Counted from the first letter of the stretch, positions 51,315 to 63,254 are shown. The stretch: DNA of 64,000 nucleotides from Plantago ovata (GCA_028274465.1 CM051457.1:61690899-61754898), one strand, 5' to 3'. Notes: generated from the letters alone by a model not told the origin. Program-made: numbers and translations.

Positions 51315-53384
51315 TGTAAGAAAATACGGTCAGAGTTACCCCTAGGGTACGCAGCGGAATTTCATATTTTCTTAACATGTAGGTTAATTGATTATGTATA
51401 TGCCGTATATATTTAAACACGTCAATTAGAAGACTAACATTACTTCCAAAGCAGCTTCCAAGTCTTCGTAATAATCCGGTGTATATTCTCCTTCGTCGAA
51501 GTCGAAGATATCTGCAATACTTTGATTATCTGCAACTCCTAGAACCTCAACCTTGGTATCCACGGATGAACAGCCTATCAGAAAGAATGCTAGAATATTC
51601 TTTGTGTGGCCAAGAAGATGGGGCGGCGATTCCTCCGGTAGGTGGCGCGCGCGTGGCTTCTGTGAGGTGGGGGAGAGCTTTTGTTTTCTCTAAGAAAGTT
51701 AGAATAATTCTCTAAGAATATCATTCTTCAACTGTGTGAAAATGTCAAAAGCTCTCTAATAGTCTACTATATATAGTAGTCAATAGAAGCCTAAAGCATA
51801 AGCAATTAGACTTCATGAAGGAATAAGAATCTAATTCTTATCGCACTAGGAAACCAATTTCAAGTCTAGATTCATTCCCAACCAAATTAAAACTCAATCA
51901 GGAAAATCTAACTTATCCCTTAGACTTCTAATAGAGGAAGGAGTCGAACTCCTTCCCCTACTCCGACTTGCGCGCGCGCGCACTTCCAAAGGGTGATAGG
52001 TGGGTCCCGATTTTGGGACCCACTTATAGTTCTAAGGCAATTCAAACTCCAAGTAGATTTTGCCCATGTACATATGTTAATTCTAAACTAACATATCCTT
52101 TCAAATCAAATCTCTATTATATTTCTAAAATATAATCTTTAATTGTATTTACATAAAATACAATTAATTAGCCAATTCAATTAATAATTCCAAATCATTA
52201 ATTGAACCACTAAATATTATAATTAATTCCAAATTAATTATAATCCATCAATCACAATTAATTCCAAATTAATTGCGATTCCATCTTCAAGGATATTCGG
52301 ATAAGCTGAATCACCACATTGTGTGACCCATAGGGCATCATTGTATTAAGCAAGTCCTAGACTAGGCAAAATGGAATTCCTAGACGGTTCCATTTGCAAT
52401 ATTAATACATGAGGACGTTTGAGAGGTTTCTCAAAGCAAACCCTTTCGTTGCGAAGCCTGTTGCGCTCAACGCGGCGATGGTAACGTCTCTTCATCTGAC
52501 TTGCTCGAATGTATCTAGGATCGATGAAGTGTCTATCCCAATAATACATCCACGGGCGTCTTCAGTGAGTTGCATGGTGAATCCAATATCTATTATGACC
52601 ATCATAATAATATTGATACGCTGGCCAGCGGTTTTACCATCACAACTATGAACGACTATGAACAGTGCTCTCCTTTGCTACACTTGAGAGATGAATCCTT
52701 CACAGAATCACTTATCATCCCCATTTGTATGTAGCAATAATCCTGGATCGTGTCTTAGGTCAACTGCTTATTCAGAGCTGACATCGACGGGTCCACCAAG
52801 GATGGGACAACAAATGTGATGATAAAGTCCTGTAAGTCCAAAGGACGACTGGCATCACTTCGACAACTCACCGGTTTCCATAGACATTTCGGTGTAGAGT
52901 ATACATCGATGAGAGTGTCCGGTGGTTACTTCCATTGTTCGATAATTATTCTTCGAACAACTATGCGCAGTTATGGGAACGTTTCTCGATTGTCCAACAA
53001 TCCGTTCCGCGGCCATGGGATCGCCTCACACTTGCTCCAACAAGTATAACCTCCACGCATACTAGTCTCATCTGGTTCATTCAGACCCCTACATCCGAGA
53101 TGAACATCGACTAGGGAGAGTTTGGGATAGATGATAACTCACATAGCTCCCACTATCTGTGTGATCGGTCATCTATCCGAGGGGACATGTTTAATATCAA
53201 TACAAACAAAAATAGAGATATGACATGCTGCATGCCTGGTGTAATATAAATATGAAAGCGATACTCAATAGTCAATCAACAAACATATATTATATTATGT
53301 TGACCTGTGTAATAGTACATATATGCCCTCTATAAGGGCTGCATGCCCTTAATAAGGACTGTCTCTAGGACATATACACTATCA
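51315..53384 (-). repeat. 3' LTR of element H
   Basis: 2070 bp; read on + it begins TGTAAGAAAATACGG and ends ACACTATCA. A reverse-strand TATA box (CTATATATAG) lies at about 51767-51776. It contains an AT-rich patchwork of TTAATTCCAAATTAATT repeats (52150-52280) and a GCGCGCGC block (51969-51980). It lacks about 26 bp present in the other LTR (about 59239-59264). Open frames here are also in the other LTR and are not genes. Confidence 0.93.
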
Positions 53385-53395
53385 ATCTCCCACTT
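53385..53395 (-). other. Polypurine tract of element H
   Basis: On - AAGTGGGAGAT directly before the 3' LTR start TGATAGTG. Confidence 0.75.
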
Positions 53396-53398
53396 GGA

Positions 53399-55009
53399 CT
53401 AGAGCGAGTCACCTTTATGCCTAATACCAAGATTAGCATAATGTCTTAAGTGGACATCCACTGATAAGACCTTGGTGAAAGGATCTGCCACGTTGTCCGT
53501 GGTAGAGACACGTTCTATACTAACTTCTCCTCTATCAATAATCTCACGTATAACGTGATACTTTCTAAGTACATGTTTGTTCTTGTTTGTAGATCTAGGC
53601 TCCTTAGCTTGAGCGACGGCGCCCGTATTGTCCCAATAAATCGTTATTGGACTAGGAGCAGGAACAACCCTCAATTCCTTCAAGAACTCTGAAATCCAGA
53701 CAGCTTATTTTGAAGCTTCGTATCCAGAAATGTACTCGACTTTTGTGGATGAGTCAGCAATCGTGGCTTGCTTAGAACTCTTCCAACATATAGCTCCTCC
53801 GTCCAATTTGAATATGTATCCTGTCTGTGACTCAAAGTCATCAGGATCTGATTCAAATCCAGTGTCGACATAACCAGACATCTTTAATTCTGGTTCTCCA
53901 CCAAACACCAAGAACATTTCCTTAGTCCGTCGAAGGTACTTAAGAATGTTCTTTACAGCAGTCCAGTGAGGTACTCCTGGATTCTGTTGGTGTCGACAAG
54001 TGACACTAAGCGCATATGCCACATCGGACCTTGTGCAATTCATTGCATACATTATAGACCCTACTGCCGAAGCATAGGGCACACGACTCATTGCATTTCT
54101 TTCTTCATCAGTTTTAGGACCATCCTTAACTGATAAGACAATCCCATGCCTAGCTGGGAGAAAGCCTCTCTTTGAGTCGTCCATCTTATAACGCTTCAGT
54201 ATTTTGTCGATGTAGGTTGACTGTGTCAATCCTGACATCCTCTTGGATCTATCTCTATAGATCTTGATCCCTAGGATGTAGTTCGCTTCACCCAAGTCCT
54301 TCATTGAGAAGGTACTTGATAACCAAACTTTAGTCTCTTCTAGCATAGAGACATTGTTTCCCATGATCAAAATGTCATTAACATAGATGATCATGAAAAC
54401 GACTCCCTTGTCGCTGTGCCTAGTGTAGACACAGGGATCTTCCTTGCTTCTGATGAAGTCAAACGATTTGACAGCTTCATCAAAGCGGATATTCCAGCTC
54501 CTAGACGCTTGCCTTAGCCCATAGATGGATCTTTATAATTTGCATACAGCAGTCGGCCTAGTTTTACTAATAAAACCTTCCGGCTGTACCATATAGACCT
54601 CTTCCTCAAGGTTGCCATTGAGGAAGGCAGTCTTTACATCCATCTACCAGATATCATAATCATAGTAAGCACCTATCGCAAGTAGAATTCGAATGGACTT
54701 CAATTTTGCTACCGGTGAAAAGGTTTCATCGTAATCGATGCCATACCTTTGCGTGTAGCCTTTCGCCACAAGTATAGCCTTGTGCGTTTGTACCTTGCCA
54801 TCGGCATCTGTCTTTCGTTTAAAGACCCATTTGCACCCAATAGGTCTAACCCCTTGGGGCAAGTCTACCAAGTTCCAAACTTGGTTCAGGAACATGGAGT
54901 CCATTTCCAATTCCATGGCCTCTTGCCATTTGTCTGAGTCAATATCAATTATTGCCTCTTTGCAGGTCTCGGGATCTTTCCCGATCTGATAAGCCGACAT
55001 CAAGTTCAC
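53399..55009 (-). pseudogene. Reverse transcriptase and RNase H of element H
   Basis: A single - frame with at least three stops (TAG at 54644, a TAA near 54530, TAA at 53703). RT: WNLVDLPQGVRPIGCKWVFK, KGYTQRYGIDYDETFSPVAK, then [18 protein letters not shown]. The catalytic YVDD box reads YVND (IIYVNDILIMGN), losing one of the two metal-binding Asp residues. RNase H: DTGFESDPDDFESQTGYIFK, then ATIADSSTKVEYISGYEASK, then YWDNTGAVAQAKEPRS, then NVADPFTKVLS. Stops and the YVND change mean no polymerase activity. Confidence 0.88.
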
Positions 55010-55773
55010 TGATGTCTTCTATCATAAGGCTTTGCTTCTGAGGTCCTTTTAGGATCCTCTTCGACCTACGGAGCTCGACTGGTTCTGGTGCTTTTATTTT
55101 CTGGCTTCATGTAACACAAACATTATCAGTGGGCACTGATGCAGCTGGTCGCGCCACATGACCCTGTTCCCTAGCGGGAGGCTGCTCTTGTGCAACTCGT
55201 TGCACAGTTTGATTGACAACGGGTTCTATTGGTGTGGTTTCAACTGTTGATCTAATCACATGACTCCCACTGACTATGAAATGCCTAGCAAGTGTCATAT
55301 CATTATCCTTGTCTGCTTCGAAAGCTCCCACTGAACTTGAGTCCAAATCAGAAGATTTAGAGAACTCATGTTCGCGCGTGTCAAAGTCTTGAATTACCTC
55401 AAGTTCTATCATGTCATCTAACCTCTCTTCTTCGAGGTATTCTGCTTCTAAAAACTTGACGTTTCTAGATACTATCACCTTGTGATCTTCAGCATGATAG
55501 AATTCATAGCCTCTCGTCTAACGAGGATAGCCTATAAAATATACTTTGACACCCTTGGTATCTAACTTATCAGTGAGCATCGGGTTGACTATCGCAGGAC
55601 AGCCCCAAGGTCTAAGATAGCCCAGTGAGGGCTTCTTTCCCTTCTATAACTCATAAGGAGTTTTCTCCACTGATTTAGATGGTACACGGTTCAGAATGTA
55701 GATTGCAGATTGTAGTGCATATCCCCATAGATTTTTGGAAGAGTCGAGAATCCAATCATTGATCTCACCATGT
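55010..55773 (-). pseudogene. Decayed integrase C-terminus and IN-RT linker of element H
   Basis: Fragments in different frames. One 123-codon frame (55478-55107) covers a variable acidic linker (ARHFIVSGSHVIRSTVETTP, EQPPAREQGHVARPAA). The C-terminal domain of integrase upstream of it is broken by several stops. Confidence 0.65.
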
Positions 55774-56538
55774 CTAAAAGGTTCGATTCCTTCTCTCAGA
55801 CACACCATTTAACTGTGGTGTTCCAGGAGGAGTCCATTGCGATTGAATTCCATTTTCCTTCAAGTAGTCGATGAATTCTTCACTAAGGTATTCACCTCCT
55901 CGATCTGATCGAAGAGTGACTATCCTTAGGTTCAATTCATTCTCGACCTCATTCCTAAACTCCTTGAATTTCCCAAAGGTCTCGAATTTATTCTTCATAA
56001 GATAAATATATCCATACCTTGAGAAATCGTCAGTAAAGGTAACGAAGTAATCGTCAGTAAAGGTAACGAAGTAAGGATAACCCCCACGCGCATGTACTTT
56101 AAAAGGTCCACATACATCGGTATGTATGAGCTCTAAGCAGCGAGTGGCACGAACACCTTGTCCAACAAAAGGTTTGTTCGTCATCTTATCCTTAACACAT
56201 GATTCGTATGTACCATATGATTCAAAATCAAATGGTTCTAAGTAGTCCAACTTTCTTAGTCTTTGAATCCGTGTTTCATTGATATGGCCTAGCCGACAAT
56301 GCCATAGATAAGATGGATTATTCTTCCTATTTGAAGACGGTTGTTTGTTATGTATTTGAAATAAAGGCAGACTACTTTGCAAAATATATAAACCATTCAC
56401 TAAGCGAGCTTTTCCATAATACTGGTCATTTAATGAAAAATAACAAGTATTATTAGCAAAACGAAAAACCCCAATTGTCCAACAATGGAATGGAAATAAT
56501 ATTTCTGACAATGGATGGAACAAAATAGACGTTATCAA
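55774..56538 (-). pseudogene. Pre-integrase and integrase core of element H
   Basis: 254 codons: LWHCRLGHINETRIQRLRKL zinc region (the CxxC has become YESC, losing a Cys), then LELIHTDVCGPF (first catalytic Asp), VTLRSDRGGEYLSEEFIDYL (second Asp) and [10 protein letters not shown] (catalytic Glu). A 24-bp direct duplication (about 56034-56081) repeats YFVTFTDD in frame just after the first catalytic motif. The frame ends at 55774, after the Glu. Confidence 0.85.
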
Positions 56539-57566
56539 GTTCTAAACATTGTCCTGATGGTAAATCTATCTTGCAACGTCCAACGCGTTTGGCTTCAGCT
56601 GGATTGCCGTTCCCAACATGCAAGTCGATTTCACCTTGCTTGACTAGCCTGTGTTCAATGACCCCTTGCACATTATTATAAATGTGCGAGCCACAGGTTG
56701 TATCTAATACCCAACCATTGGAGTCAAAAGTAGTCATGTTCATTTCAATAACAAACATACCTGAGCTAGAAGCCGGTGGCTTCTTAGCTTGATCTGCCCT
56801 CAGCTTAGGGCAATCTTTCTTCCAATGTCCTTTCTGCTTATAGAAATGACATTCATCTGTGCGTACCGTTCCGCTTCTCTTGAACTTCCTTTTCTGGTTC
56901 AGACGCTTAGGCCTATCACTCGAAGTGTTAGCCTTGGCTCCGACTTTCCCTTACCCTTAGCACCTTTGTTTCTCGGGTTTGGGTTAGACGGTTGCACAAC
57001 ATACATGATCGACTTTTACTTCTTAGGAAGAGTTTGATCATATGTCTTTAGTAGATTATGGAGTTCGGGCAGTGTTACGTCCTTCGCATTCATGGTGGTT
57101 AACGATGAACTACGAATACGAACTGGGCAATGATTGAAGGACAAAGATCACCATGATCTTATTCTCATCTTGAGAACATGTTCCCTCCTTCATTGAGCTT
57201 GCATCTATGTATCTCTTTGATCAAATCAAATTCAACACTTCTAGCTGTCGTCTCAAACAGCGACTCAAGATGCTTTAGCATCTCATACGGCAACATGCTA
57301 TCATGTTGTCTCTGCAGCTCATTATAATAAACTGCGCGGATCTAGCATCCTCATGATGCTTATCAGACCTTGCCTTGTTGGCTTGATTCCAAATCAGCAA
57401 TATGATCGGCAGCCTGATTCTCGGGACACACGGGATTAGCCTCGTCCAAGACGTACTCAATCATTTTGTACCGCAACACCAAACATATATTCCTGATCCA
57501 ATCTAGGAAGTTTGGTCCGGTCAAAATTTGCTTCTCTAAGACAGCACGGAGCGAGATACTCGCCAT
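56453..57566 (-). pseudogene. Gag and protease of element H
   Basis: Gag starts at ATG 57566 (MASISLRAVLEKQILTGPNF, then DWIRNICLVLRYKMIEYVLD), typical of plant Copia gag. It loses frame near 57363-57275. The CCHC knuckle (56855-56810) has its second Cys changed to Tyr (ECHFYKQKGHWKKDCP). The protease (56758-56453) has VLDTTCGSHIYNN where DTGCGSHI is expected, so the Gly of the active-site triad is gone. Ends in IISIPLLDNWGFSF. Confidence 0.82.
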
Positions 57567-58125
57567 TTCGGTTTTCCAGGAGAAATAATATAGAATGAAA
57601 ATAATAAATCAACTATTGAAATATTATTTCTAAATACACAGTCAACATAACTAAATAACAAGGTCCTTTAGCTGTTTAGCTCCCACTATTTTCACATATT
57701 CTTGCCCCCAAAACAAACATACGGGTAATGTCCAACAAGTTACCGTAGTGGCAAAGATCCAAATCCATACTATGCTATACTCCAACGGGGGCTGGTCGCA
57801 TAGCATAATATGACCGGTAGGACTATCCAATTGCGTCACGCAACTCTTGGTTGTTAAATCTAATTTAACCCGATGCCGTACATATTGTACCTATCGAGGT
57901 CGCTAGATACAATATGCAGTAAATCATAACCATAGGCTTACTCTAATCTGACAATCACTGCGAGTCTGTAAGACGAGGTCGCCAATACAAGAAAACGCAA
58001 TGAAAGTTCAGAATTAAAGCACCCTATGGAAAGCATCTCAGGAATACATACATATATATATTTCTGTACTTATATTGCTTGGGGCTTGTAGGTTGAGGGT
58101 TGTTATTATTCATCTACAAATAAAT

Positions 58126-58279
58126 AAGGGCGCCGCCTACCCATCATGCATGAGTGGTCTACACGTAATGGATGCCGCCTATCCATTCTAGTTCAAAACG
58201 CGGTCAAGCACATAATGGGTGCCGCCTACCCATACATAAAATATGCGGTCCGACATATAAGAGGGCGCCGCCTACCCTC
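58126..58279 (-). repeat. Array of four hairpins with an invariant 7-nt loop in element H's leader
   Basis: Four stem-loops spaced 42-47 bp apart, all with loop GCCGCCT (AGGCGGC in the RNA sense, -). Stems: AAGGGC/ACCCAT (58126-58144, one mismatch in RNA), AATGGAT/ATCCATT (58167-58187, perfect), ATGGGT/ACCCAT (58215-58233, perfect), GAGGGC/ACCCTC (58261-58279, perfect in RNA with a U-G pair). The stem sequences change on both sides together while the loop does not. Spacers share a GCGGTC or GTGGTC core. Confidence 0.8.
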
Positions 58280-58799
58280 GCATGCATAGCGGTCGAACGG
58301 AAAGTAAAATACTTGGTATTTAAACATGCATTGTCAAACAATAGCATATCGAGCAGACAAAACAAGTAGTAGCCTATGTGGATGCCAAATGACTTCATAA
58401 TTTCATTATGAAAATTATAATCCCATACTTATAATCTCTATGAAATGATTGAAAATTTGGACTAGATTGAAAAATCGGAAATTCTATTGACCAAGTAGCA
58501 ATTTTCGAAAACGCAAAGGACTTAATTGTAATTTTTGAAACCTTGGGGTGTTAAATCTAAAATTCAAAAGTAGAAGGACTAATTTGCAATAAACAATAAA
58601 TTGATAAATTACAAATAAGCCCTTTAACTTTATACTAATTAAATTTAACCCCTCTAGTTAAAAACAATTATAATTAAATCATATTTATATTCCAAATATA
58701 AAATACAATCCTCAAAATTTTCAAAAATTCGATTTTGGGTCCAACCCAAAAAATATATATATATTAAAATATGGGACGGGACCTACCGTGCATGCGGCC

Positions 58800-58817
58800 G
58801 CGGGCGCCGGCGCCCGC
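58800..58817. repeat. Perfect 18-bp GC palindrome in element H's leader
   Basis: GCGGGCGCCGGCGCCCGC, self-complementary, within a GC-rich patch (58780-58850) in otherwise AT-rich DNA, about 190 bp after the primer site in the RNA sense. It could be a kissing/dimer-initiation-type element. Confidence 0.75.
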
Positions 58818-59007
58818 CATATGCGTCACGCAGGCGGCCCGGTCAATATATATAATATTTTAATTTTTTTTTTTGAAAAAATATAAATTCTAAATTTATA
58901 TAAAAAACAAAACTTTTGAAAATCGAATTAATCATAGAATCAATTGCATCCACATAAACTACAAAAGCATACAATATATATACGTATATACATAATCAAT
59001 TAGCCTC

Positions 59008-59019
59008 GCTCTGATACCA
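59008..59019 (-). other. Primer binding site of element H (tRNA-iMet type)
   Basis: On - TGGTATCAGAGC, one base after the 5' LTR. Confidence 0.92.
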
Positions 59020-59020
59020 C

Positions 59021-61119
59021 TGTAAGAAAATACGGTCAGAGTTACCCCTAGGGTACGCAGCGGAATTTCAAAAAATTTCTTAACATGCAGGTTAATTGAT
59101 TATGTATATGTCGTACATATTTACACGTCAATTAGAAGACTAACCTTACTTCCAAAGCAGCTTCCAAGTCTTCGTAATAATCCGGTGTATCTTCTCCTTC
59201 GTCGAAGTCAAAGATATCTGCAATACTTTGATTATCTGCAAGACAATAAAAGTTAGTTTCCAGCTCCTAGAACCTCAACCTTGGTATCCACGGATGAACA
59301 ACTTATCAGAAAGAATGCTAGGATATTCTTTGTGTGGCCAAGAAGATGGGGCGGCGATTCCTCCGGTAGGTGGCGCGCGCGTGGCTTAGGTGAGGTGGGG
59401 GAGAGTTTTTGTTTTCTCTAAGAAAGGTAGAATAATTCTCTAAGAATTTCATTCTTCACCTGTGTGAAAATCTATGTCAAAAGCTCTCTAATAGTCTCCT
59501 ATATATAGTAGTCAATAGAAGCCTAAAGCATAAGCAATTAGACTTCATAAAGGAATAAGAATCTAATTCTTATCGCACTAGAAAACCAATTTCAAGTCTA
59601 GATTCATTCCCAATCAAATTAAAACTCAATCAGGAAAATCTAACTTATCCCTTAGACTTCTAATATAGGAAGGAGTCGAACTCCTTCCCCCTACTCGGAC
59701 TTGCGCGCCCGCGCGCATCCAAAGGGTGATAGGTGGGTCCCGATTTTGGGACCCACTTATAGTTCTAAGACAATTCAAAATCCAAGTAGATTTTGCCCAT
59801 GTGCATATGTTAATTCTAAATTAACATATCCTTTCAAATCAAACCTCTATTATATTTCTAAAATATAATCTTTAATTGTATTTACATAAAATACAATTAA
59901 TTAGCCAATTCAATTAATAATTCCAAATCATTAATTGAGCCACTAAATATTATAATTAATTCCAAATTAATTATAATCCATCAATCACAATTAATTCCAA
60001 ATTAATTGCGATTCCATCTTCAAGGATATTCAGATAAGCTGAATCACCACATAGTGTGACCCATAGGGCCTCATTGTATTAAGCAAGTCCTAGACTAGGC
60101 AAAATGGAATTCCTAGACGGTTCCATTTGCAATATTAATACATGAGGACGTTTGAGAGGTTTCTCAAAGAAAACCCTTTCGTTGCGAAGCCTGTTGCGCT
60201 CAACGCGGCGATGGTAACGTCCCTTCATCTGACTTGCTCGAATGTATCTAGGATCGATGAAGTTTCTATCCCAATAATACATCCACGGGCGTCTTCAGTG
60301 AGTTGCATGGTGAATCCAATATCTATTATGACCATCATAATAATATTGATACGCTGGCCAGCGGTTTTACCATCACAACTATGAACGACTATGAGCAGTG
60401 CTCTCCTGTGCCACACTTGAGAGATGAATCCTTCACAGAATCACTTATCATCCTCATTTGTATGTAGCCATAATCCTGGATCATGTCTTAGGTCAACTGC
60501 TTATTCAGAGCTGACATCGACGGGTCCACCAAGGTTATGGGGCAACAAATGTGATGATAAAGTCCTGTAAGTCCAAAGGACGACTGGCATCACTTCGACA
60601 ACTCACCGGTTCCCATAGACACTTCGGTGTTGAGTATACATCGATGGGAGTGTCCGGTGGGTACTTCCATTGTTCGATAATTATTCTTCGAACAACTATG
60701 TGCAATTATGGGAACGTTTTTGGATTGTCCAACAATCCGTTCCGCGGCCGTGGGATCGGCTCACACTTGCTCCAACAAGTATAACCTCCACGCATACTAG
60801 TCTCATCTGGTTCATTCAGACCGCTACATCCGAGATGAACCTCGACTAGGGAGAGTTTGGGATAGATGATAACTCACATAGCTCCCACTATCTGTGTGAT
60901 CGGTCATCTATCCGAGGGGACATGTTTAATATCAATACAGACAGAAATAGAGATATGACATGCTGCATGCCTGGTGTAATATAAATATGAAAGCGATACT
61001 CAATAGTCAATCAACAAACATATATTATATTACGTTGACCTGTGTAATAGTACATATATGCCCTCTATAAGGGTTGCATGCCCTTAATAAGGACTGTCTC
61101 TAGGACATATACACTATCA
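59021..61119 (-). repeat. 5' LTR of element H
   Basis: 2099 bp, colinear with 51315-53384 apart from scattered changes and an extra about 26 bp at 59239-59264. Reverse-strand TATA box CTATATATAG at 59499-59508. Confidence 0.93.
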
Positions 61120-61124
61120 TGATC

Positions 61125-61778
61125 ACGTTGTTGAAACACACTTGTACTCTTGCCTGATGACCTCTATTTATAGTGTCTCAAGGGAGCCATTTGAATTTCA
61201 AATTCTAAGGCTTTGTACCTTAAGATGTCACTATCTTGCTGTTGTACTTTCAGCAGCGTCCTTCATTTGTCTTCTAGTCTTCATGTTCTTCGCGTGCCTA
61301 CTTTGCATTTAATGTTCATTTGAATCAAATTCAAATGTGAACGTTGGAGCCAAAATGCAAGTACTCTTCAGCAAGGAGGTCACATATGTTGTCAGCAAGT
61401 GGTCAGTCTCAGTTTCAGGAAGCACAACCTACTCTGTCATATAGATTTTCACTTATGCAAGTTGTTGCTGAAAATCTCACTTTCTGAGCAACATGTGCCT
61501 TTGTAGATACCTTTCTCAGAATTATTTTAAGTCTTCAGTCTTCGAATCTTCAACTTTCTGAGCGGTTCTAGGTCTTCAATAGTTAGTTTGTAAAAGCAAA
61601 GTACATCATCAGCAAAAAAAGGAACCTAACTAGTACCTACACTAAGTCTTTCAGCAAACGTTCCTCTTTTACAATGTCCTTAAAATTCTAAATTCCTATG
61701 GACCTTAAGAGTACTAGTACTGAACTTTCCTTAATTTAGCATGGTCAATTGCTCATCAAAATTACAAGTTTCCTAACA
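61125..61778 (-). repeat. Element B 3' LTR, U3-side part
   Basis: From the second TGATC of H to TGTTAGGAAAC (on -) at 61778. It carries the TATA box (CTATAAATAGAGG on -, 61163-61175) and many TTGCTGA/TCAGCAA copies. It lost its U5 half to the other side of H, so its promoter now reads straight into H. Confidence 0.9.
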
Positions 61779-62033
61779 ATTTCCCCCTTTTTGATGTTAG
61801 CAATGCATGGCTAAATTAATTGTTACCCTTTCAGAGGTTCCTGATGTTGAATAAAATAGTTGATTAATGCAAACATACTTGAGTAATAAAACAGTAAGCA
61901 TAAAGTAATTTGCATAATCAAGAACCAATAAGAGTCTAAAAGTTCATTGCTGATAGTTATCTTTCAGTAAGTTTACAAGAAAGTTCATAGATAACTAAAG
62001 CAATCAGCAAGCAAAACAAAGCTTTCCAAGGGA
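61779..62033 (-). other. Polypurine tract and 3' untranslated region of element B
   Basis: On - the tract CAAAAAGGGGGAAAT (61779-61793) precedes the LTR. The rest parallels element A's 6952-7213. Non-coding. Confidence 0.8.
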
Positions 62034-62423
62034 CTAGTCTATTCCAGCAGAGGATTCTCGAACAATCTCTTTTACACTCTGTTCAGCAAGAGCAGTGAAT
62101 TCAACACAGTCCTTTTCGTAATTTTCAAGTAGCTTACGAACTTCAAGTTGAATTCTTGCATTCTTGCAGGCATTATAGTGATGTTTTTCACCATTCATCT
62201 CTTTGTAGTGTATTACCCACAAGTGCATGCCCCAATTGCTAGCATGTAGAAGTTGAGTGTCTGAAATTCCCTTGTTGGCATGAATCTTCCTTAACCAGAG
62301 AAGGTCTTTTCTTGATCCTTTGCAGTGAGATTAAAGTACTCATAAGGAATCAAGTCATATTTCTTTTTGGACTTCTTGGTATGAGGATCATTAAAGTAAG
62401 CAACATCCATCTCCTTTATTAAA
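62034..62423 (-). pseudogene. C-terminal part of the unknown protein in element B
   Basis: A - frame 62228-62034 (NGEKHHYNACKNARI, LLENYEKDCVEFTALAEQSV) matches element A's stop-isolated tail and is preceded by ASNWGMHLW, where A has a TAG in place of the Trp. The part 62423-62229 continues A's KKPKKKLGLIPYDYF region in a shifted frame (KKSKKKYDLIPYEYF), so at least one frameshift separates it from the next feature. Confidence 0.7.
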
Positions 62424-63254
62424 TCAGGCTCTTGCTTCATCTTTGCTGATGGAAGTTCTTCTTACCAAAATTTCTATGTTCAGCCATTTTATAGCAATGT
62501 TCCTTGGGTAGGGAGGAGGATCCCTTTCTTTTCTTGTGACTTTCAATTCAATCCAAGTGTACATTTGATTCAGTACAGCAGTTGGAAAGAAGTCATTGGG
62601 CAAAAGGTCTTCCAGCTTTATGATCCAGCAACCATGGAGGTTTCTGATCACATTCTGAGTGGTTTCCTCATTGCTGGTCTTTGTGTAATCAATGTCAGTG
62701 CCAATGGCAATGTTAGGTAGCCTTCTTTCTTCCTGTCTTTGCTTTCTTCTTCTTGACTTTGCATTTTCATGATCCTTTGCTGAAGATCTGGAGTCAGGAG
62801 AGAAATGTTTGGATTGGCCAGATGGAGTTATGGCAGAAAGAGGCTTGGCCCTTATAGCTTGAGCTATTGTTTGGTCATCATCATTATCATCATCTTCATT
62901 AATGCCTTGATGACTTTCAGTGTGACAGAATTCTTGAGTATCAGCAGAAGTTCTTCTCCTTTTAGGATTTGCTGAACTTCTCTCGTAATCTGTTTCAGCT
63001 CTTCTTTTAGAACTTTGCTCTGTTTCAGCAAGAGGTTCTCTGGGAGGCGGTCCAGGCAGCTTTAATGGAGCTTCAGAGGGAGTAGTTGATTTGTGTCTTG
63101 AAGACTTTCTTTTTCTAGAATCTTCCCCCTTAGACATGGATTGCATCATCGGCTTGATGTGCAAAGAGAAAAACTCATTGCAGTTTTCAGGAAGATTATT
63201 GAGGCTGTTGTATTTAAGAATCATGTCTTGCTGATCGGAAGTCAGCTTAGACAA
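62424..63254 (-). pseudogene. Basic C-terminal domain of the unknown protein in element B
   Basis: 276 codons matching ORF2b of element A: coiled-coil end (SDQQDMILKYNSLNNLPENC), basic clusters (SRKRKSSRHKS, NPKRRRTSAD, KSRRRKQRQEERR), an acidic EDDDNDDDQ run, and the conserved domain (DIDYTKTSNEETTQNVIRNL onward). The frame is cut from the preceding block by a TAA where A has a sense codon, and it ends in a frameshift near 62430. It has no good ATG start of its own. Confidence 0.75.

Larger units (their letters stand above)
57567..59007 (-). other. 5' leader of element H
   Basis: A 1.44 kb non-coding leader between primer site and gag. It includes the four-hairpin array (58126-58279), an 8-bp-arm hairpin TATGCTAT/ATAGCATA (57771-57807), a GGTAA/TTACC pair (57724-57745) and an 18-bp GC-rich palindrome (58800-58817). 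It is much longer than needed for translation, which suggests RNA structure for packaging, dimerisation or reverse transcription. Confidence 0.7.
51315..61119 (-). mobile_element. Element H: Copia retrotransposon inserted in element B's LTR
   Basis: 9.8 kb, with LTRs 51315-53384 and 59021-61119 and a 5-bp target duplication TGATC (51310-51314, 61120-61124). On - the order is primer site, 1.4 kb leader, gag, protease, integrase, RT, RNase H: the Copia order. Coding parts carry many stops and altered catalytic residues. The insertion lies about 40-50 bp downstream of B's LTR TATA box. Confidence 0.95.

Noticed and set aside
52346..53049. ORFs of 67-80 codons repeated at 60079-60784
   Set aside because: They are LTR positions of element H. 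The repeat is the LTR pair, and the products have no known motif.
58126..58279. CRISPR-like array (regularly spaced repeats)
   Set aside because: Only four short units with hairpin cores and related spacers in plant DNA inside a retroelement leader. No cas-like genes. Explained better as RNA structure repeats.
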